Source: a bacterium (lineage in GTDB: Bacteria > Latescibacterota > UBA2968 > GCA-2709665). Taken from it: a stretch of DNA of 5,476 nucleotides. How positions within the stretch are numbered: the first letter of the stretch is position 1; each line of letters opens with the position of its first letter. Positions 5,327 to 5,476 of this stretch are shown piece by piece. A model generated the notes under the pieces. It saw only the letters and a list, made by a program, of their open reading frames with translations. It made no database searches and was not told the origin of the DNA. The stretch lies in contig JAQCGA010000314.1 in assembly GCA_027619145.1 (NCBI GenBank), positions 1-5,476 on the forward strand, written 5' to 3'. Both the position numbers and the translations under genes were made by a program.

Positions 5327-5476
5327 ATGGGTTTGAACGATTCCGAGGGGCTGAATCGAGTGCAGGCGGTTCTGGAGCGACACGTGGTTGCGCGGACAAC
5401 ACCGGGAGCGGTGGGGCTGGTGGTGCGGCCGGACGGGGTTGTGGCGCGGTGGGCTGCGGGGCGACATACATATGGG
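5327..5476 (+). CDS. Probable beta-lactamase-fold serine hydrolase, N-terminal part (3' end outside window)
   Basis: Fifty codons are visible from ATG 5327 to the window edge with no stop. The segment has an amphipathic helix (LNRVQAVLERHVVART), then TPGAVGLVVRPDGVVARWAAGRHTYG. This matches the opening of serine hydrolases of the beta-lactamase / class C / EstB type: helix, PGA, a strand-turn-strand with DG, and an aGrxtyg end. The catalytic SxxK motif would follow 15-30 residues further on and is not in the window, so activity cannot be judged. The frame is open back to 5276 with an alternative GTG at 5300; ATG 5327 is preferred by family alignment, although its ribosome binding site is poor (AGAAAG at 5309-5314, or GGGG close by). 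No signal peptide is seen from this start. It is divergent from the ROK gene. The substrate is unknown. Confidence 0.72.
   Translation, partial: MGLNDSEGLNRVQAVLERHVVARTTPGAVGLVVRPDGVVARWAAGRHTYG

Overview
The window is bacterial chromosomal DNA with no phage, plasmid, IS, tRNA, rRNA or CRISPR signature. It reads as a free-living environmental heterotroph: a NurA/HerA DNA-end-processing cassette sits beside sugar-metabolism genes (ROK kinase, sugar phosphate isomerase/epimerase, a Gfo/Idh oxidoreductase remnant) and a serine hydrolase. Mixed ATG/GTG starts, clear Shine-Dalgarno sites, sigma70-like promoters and degenerate short tandem repeats between genes would fit Chloroflexota, Poribacteria, Latescibacterota or similar phyla. 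The sequence alone does not decide which, and this placement is a weak inference.

Left block (1-2891, + strand): the 3' end of a nurA-like nuclease gene, a 197-residue protein that looks like a stand-alone HAS-barrel partner, and a complete herA ATPase gene. They run in one direction and end in a textbook Rho-independent terminator. HerA is a hexameric DNA translocase that works with the NurA nuclease in resecting DNA ends; the small middle protein is the least understood part. A 111-bp leader in front of herA carries a 16-bp palindrome and four 7-bp tandem units whose TGA triplets put a stop in all three forward frames just ahead of the herA ribosome binding site.

Middle (2892-3337): no intact gene. 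It holds a roughly 64-codon C-terminal remnant of a Gfo/Idh/MocA oxidoreductase, with its stop codon and a strong terminator still in place. After that come a promoter and a leader with an 18-bp inverted repeat for the next gene.

Right block (3338-5476): a complete TIM-barrel sugar phosphate isomerase/epimerase gene (+), convergent with a complete ROK-family (glucokinase-like) gene (-). The 53-bp gap between them is largely a degenerate 8-10-bp tandem repeat. The ROK gene is divergent from the 5' end of a probable beta-lactamase-fold serine hydrolase gene (+) that runs off the window. The divergent spacer has a good promoter for the ROK gene, whose -10 lies in a self-complementary 8-mer that could also serve the opposite strand.

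Most interesting points: the NurA / stand-alone HAS / HerA trio, the orphaned Gfo/Idh tail between two terminators, and the symmetric -10 of the divergent promoter. I see no clearly new system; the HAS-like third component is the best candidate for under-described biology.
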